Program-made: the position numbers and the translations under genes
Notes under the pieces: model-generated
Seen by the model: only the letters and a program-made list of their open reading frames with translations
What the model was told of the DNA's origin: nothing
The model's database searches: none
Shown: positions 61,446 to 64,000 of the stretch, piece after piece
How positions within the stretch are numbered: the stretch's first letter is position 1
How the letters are laid out: each line of letters starts with the position of its first letter
Assembly (NCBI RefSeq): GCF_017948455.1
Contig: NZ_JAFFSU010000030.1
Span: 36,167 to 100,166, forward strand
DNA from: Streptomyces sp. GESEQ-4
Lineage (GTDB): Bacteria; Actinomycetota; Actinomycetes; Streptomycetales; Streptomycetaceae
Reading direction: 5' to 3'
Length of the DNA: 64,000 bases

Positions 61446-63116
61446 CTACTCGCCGGACAGCACAGCCTGTGCCGCGGTGCGTGCGTCCTCGGCGCTGTCC
61501 GCCGCCCGCGCCGCCGCGGCGGCACGCTCACACTGGGCCAGCGTGTACTTGGCGAGAGTCGCCCGGACATAAGGAATCGACGCCGCACCCATGGAAAGGG
61601 AGGTGACCCCCAGACCGGTCAGCACACACGCGAGCAGCGGGTCCGACGCCGCTTCACCGCAGACACCACAGCTCTTGCCCTCGGCCTTCGCCGCTTCGGC
61701 GGACAGCGCCACCAGGTCGAGCAGCGCAGGCTGCCACGGGTCCTGCAGCCGGGAGACGGCCCCCACCTGCCGGTCGGCGGCGAAGGTGTACTGAGCGAGG
61801 TCATTGGTTCCCAGGGACAGGAACTCGACCTCCTGCAGAACCGAGCGGGCCCGCAACGCGGCCGACGGGATCTCGACCATCGCACCGAACTTCGCCTGCA
61901 GCCCAGCCGCACGGCACGCGTCGGCGAACGCCTTGGCGTCGGCACGGTCCGCCACCATCGGGGCCATGACCTCGAGGTAGACCGGCAGCCCCTCCGACGC
62001 CTTCGCCAGCGCCGTCAGCTGGGTGCGCAGCACCTCAGGGTGGTCGAGCAGCGTCCGAAGACCGCGCACACCCAACGCCGGGTTCGGCTCGTCGGCGGGC
62101 GTCAGGAAGTCCAGAGGCTTGTCCGCGCCCGCGTCCAGCACCCGCACGACGACGCGCCCCTCGGGAAAGGCCTCGAGCACCTGCCGGTATGCCTCGACCT
62201 GCTTCTCCTCCGACGGCGCACTCTTGCTGTCGTCGAGGAAGAGGAACTCGGTGCGGAAGAGTCCGACGCCCTCGGCTCCGGCATCGACAGCGGCCGGCAC
62301 ATCCGCCGGACCGCCGACATTGGCCAGCAACGGCACCTTGTGACCATCGGCCGTGGCCCCCGGTCCGGTCGAGGCGGCCAGCGCGGCCTTACGCGCAGCG
62401 GCCGCAGCCTCGAGCTGGGCCTTCTTCTCTTCGCTCGGGTTCACGAAGATGTCGCCGGTGCTGCCATCCACGGCGATCACCGTGCCCTCGGCGAGCTCAC
62501 CGGCGCCCGGCAGCGCCACGACGGCCGGAACGCCGAGCGCCCGAGCCAGGATGGCGCTATGGCTGGTCGGCCCGCCCTCCTCAGTGACGAAACCGAGGAC
62601 GAGTGTCGGGTCCAGCAGCGCCGTGTCGGCAGGCGCCAGGTCACGAGCGACCAGAACGTACGGGTGGTCGCTGTCCGGAACGCCGGGCATCGGCACCCCG
62701 AGCAGCCGGGCGACGATACGATTCCGCACGTCGTCGAGGTCGGCCACACGACCGGCGAGGTACTCACCGGCACCCGCCAGCAGCTCGCGATACGCGGCGA
62801 ACGCGTCGTACACCGCACGCTCGGCCGTGCTGCCGACCGCGACTCGACGGTCCACATCCGCCATCAGCTCGGGATCCTGAGCCATCATGGCCTGCGCCTC
62901 GAGCACCGCCTGGGCTTCGCCCCCCGCCAGATTGCCGCGCGCAATCAGATCGGCCGCTACAGCTTCCACAGCCTTGCGGGCGCGCCCCTGTTCACGCTCC
63001 GCGTCCTCCGCCGGAATCTGCTTGGCAGGCGGTTCGAGGACCGCCGTTCCCATGTGCCGAACCTCGCCGATCGCCACACCGTGGCTCACGCCGACGCCTC
63101 GCAGCGTTGTCTCCAT
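61446..63116 (-). CDS. ptsI: PTS phosphotransferase enzyme I
   Basis: A 556-aa enzyme I that passes phosphate from PEP to HPr. The phospho-accepting His186 is in GGPTSHSAILARALG; the PEP barrel carries LFRTEFLFLD, NPALGVRGLR, FLSLGTNDLAQYTFAADR and the reactive Cys in SCGVCGEAASDP. ATG at 63116 is chosen since GGAG lies eight bases upstream and the protein then starts METTLRGVGVSHG, normal for the family. It lies 78 bases downstream of crr, and both probably respond to DasR. In streptomycetes the PTS serves N-acetylglucosamine uptake. Confidence 0.97.
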   Translation of the reverse strand: METTLRGVGVSHGVAIGEVRHMGTAVLEPPAKQIPAEDAEREQGRARKAVEAVAADLIARGNLAGGEAQAVLEAQAMMAQDPELMADVDRRVAVGSTAERAVYDAFAAYRELLAGAGEYLAGRVADLDDVRNRIVARLLGVPMPGVPDSDHPYVLVARDLAPADTALLDPTLVLGFVTEEGGPTSHSAILARALGVPAVVALPGAGELAEGTVIAVDGSTGDIFVNPSEEKKAQLEAAAAARKAALAASTGPGATADGHKVPLLANVGGPADVPAAVDAGAEGVGLFRTEFLFLDDSKSAPSEEKQVEAYRQVLEAFPEGRVVVRVLDAGADKPLDFLTPADEPNPALGVRGLRTLLDHPEVLRTQLTALAKASEGLPVYLEVMAPMVADRADAKAFADACRAAGLQAKFGAMVEIPSAALRARSVLQEVEFLSLGTNDLAQYTFAADRQVGAVSRLQDPWQPALLDLVALSAEAAKAEGKSCGVCGEAASDPLLACVLTGLGVTSLSMGAASIPYVRATLAKYTLAQCERAAAAARAADSAEDARTAAQAVLSGE

Positions 63117-63194
63117 CTCACCGTCTCCGATAGTGCGGCGGGTCCCGCCGCCGCAATGGTTGTCCCTACTTGCCGTCATACGACAGCACCGACG

Positions 63195-63644
63195 TCACTT
63201 CCAGACGAAGAGACTGTCGCCGGCCTTCACATCACCGTCGTCACGGAGGTCGGAGAGCGCCTCTGCCGTGGCCTCGAGCGCCACGATCGGACACACCGCG
63301 GACTTACCGGCGGCCTCGACGGCAGCCGGGTTCCAGCGCACGATGCTCTGACCGCGCTGCACGGTGTCGCCCTTGTTCACGAGCAGCTCAAAGCCCTCGC
63401 CGTTCAGCTGAACCGTGTCGATACCGAGGTGGGTGAGCACACCGTGCCCCTGCTCGTCGACGACGACAAAGGCGTGCGGGTGGAGAGAAACGATCACTCC
63501 GTCCACGGGCGAGACCGCCTCGGAAGGCTCACGCACGGGGTCGATCGCCGTACCGGGGCCGACCATCGCCCCGGAGAAGACCGGATCCGGCACGGCGGCC
63601 AGTCCGATGGCGCGTCCTGCAAGAGGGGACGTCACGGTGGTCAT
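63195..63644 (-). CDS. crr: PTS EIIA component (Crr-type)
   Basis: A 149-aa EIIA-Glc family phosphocarrier. The active His72 is in THLGIDTVQLNGEGF and the partner His57 in LHPHAFVV. It accepts phosphate from HPr and passes it to the EIIB domain of sugar permeases. ATG at 63644 has GGGAGG at a normal distance; the open frame to 63674 is not used. First gene of crr-ptsI. A DasR-type operator lies 120 bases upstream. Confidence 0.96.
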   Translation of the reverse strand: MTTVTSPLAGRAIGLAAVPDPVFSGAMVGPGTAIDPVREPSEAVSPVDGVIVSLHPHAFVVVDEQGHGVLTHLGIDTVQLNGEGFELLVNKGDTVQRGQSIVRWNPAAVEAAGKSAVCPIVALEATAEALSDLRDDGDVKAGDSLFVWK

Positions 63645-63765
63645 GGGAAGCCTCCCAGGGGTGGAGATGCACACGGGCCGTCACCGTCACTGTCTGTCCC
63701 GGACGGCGCACTGTGCAGCAGCGTATGTCAGATGAAGTGCGCGTTCCGCATGGAAGATACCGCTT

Positions 63766-63781
63766 AGTGGTCTAGACCACC
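63766..63781. promoter_or_regulatory. DasR-responsive element (dre) upstream of crr-ptsI
   Basis: AGTGGTCTAGACCACC, with a perfect 14-bp palindrome at 63767-63780, matches the DasR consensus ACTGGTCTAGACCAGT. DasR represses crr-ptsI in S. coelicolor in the absence of glucosamine 6-phosphate. Confidence 0.92.
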
Positions 63782-64000
63782 AGCCCAATCGATTTGCACC
63801 CTCTTCGAGGCCCCGTGTACAGTCGTACCCCTGCTGGAGGTCAAGCGACGCGATCAAGCGTCCTGGTTCTGGCAACATCCAAACTGGTCAGATCCTATCT
63901 CGGGATCATCTTCTGCATGCCTGCAGGACGATGGTCAGAGGGCCGGAAAAACACTGATAAGGTTTGGAAACACCGAAGGGAAGCGCCCGGAGGAAAGCCA
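63782..64000. other. Right-edge region with the ribosome binding site of a gene beyond the window
   Basis: A strong GGAGGAAA at 63989-63996, followed by GCCA at the window end, is placed to serve a rightward gene starting at about 64001. Its promoter should lie in this gap, which is divergent from crr. TTGGAAAC near 63964 is a possible -35-like sequence, but no convincing pair was found. Confidence 0.5.

Noticed and set aside
63961..64000. Start of RNase P RNA (GGAGGAAAGCC resembles a conserved rnpB element)
   Set aside because: The neighbouring conserved bases do not fit, and the position suits a ribosome binding site for a gene beyond the edge.

Overview
The window is chromosomal DNA of a Streptomyces or close relative. 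GC content is very high, third codon positions are almost all G or C, GTG and TTG starts are frequent, and marker genes include rbpA behind a sigma-R promoter, an actinobacterial Ppm1 mannosyltransferase, a conservon (CvnABC plus CvnD) and crr-ptsI under a DasR-type operator. From memory, gene order resembles the SCO1390-SCO1424 neighbourhood of S. coelicolor, read from high to low numbers. I see no insertion sequences, rRNA, tRNA or CRISPR arrays.

Left part (1-15.8 kb): the end of an amidohydrolase, the polyprenol-phosphate mannose synthase ppm1, fxsA, rbpA, an MFS protein, a glycerophosphodiesterase coupled to a YczE-type membrane protein, and a divergent MocR regulator. Next come an FtsK-like ATPase with a degenerate P-loop beside a 64-residue membrane protein, an ankyrin protein, a candidate 19-residue ORF, a HEAT-repeat protein, and a translationally coupled operon of two GT4 glycosyltransferases and an SGNH hydrolase.

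15.8-21.1 kb is a pyroglutamate/D-glutamate module. Five minus-strand genes (MFS importer, D-glutamate cyclase family protein, PxpA, PxpB, PxpC) lie divergent from a GntR/FCD regulator. A perfect 19-bp palindrome sits inside the spacer of the predicted operon promoter.

21.2-28.7 kb holds the most unusual locus: a three-gene operon encoding a 1637-aa SMC/MukB-shaped ATPase and two smaller wHTH-like proteins that look like kleisin and KITE partners. It resembles MukBEF or Wadjet JetABC but has no JetD-type nuclease nearby. The ATPase has a central hinge-like domain, an adjacent Gly-rich insert with a codon-frame anomaly, and Asn where the catalytic Walker B glutamate is expected.

28.7-46.4 kb joins choline/carnitine/betaine genes to a split conservon. 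A GMC oxidoreductase, an APC permease and a betaine-aldehyde dehydrogenase fit choline to glycine betaine. A thioesterase, a carnitine dehydrogenase-like protein and a DUF849 (BKACE) enzyme, with an IclR regulator, fit carnitine to betaine plus acetoacetate. cvnA-cvnB-cvnC is separated from cvnD by about 7.3 kb containing these carnitine genes and a fused hydantoinase/oxoprolinase.

46.4-64 kb: glpF-glpK, a degenerate EAL-GGDEF protein, a thiolase-like/DUF35 pair with a clear palindromic operator, a Nudix hydrolase, a GH31 glucosidase, acetoacetyl-CoA synthetase (which could consume acetoacetate from carnitine cleavage), a second MocR regulator divergent from an MFS protein across a 20-bp palindrome, an unknown 299-aa protein, and ptsI and crr. 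The window ends just before a rightward gene whose ribosome binding site is visible.
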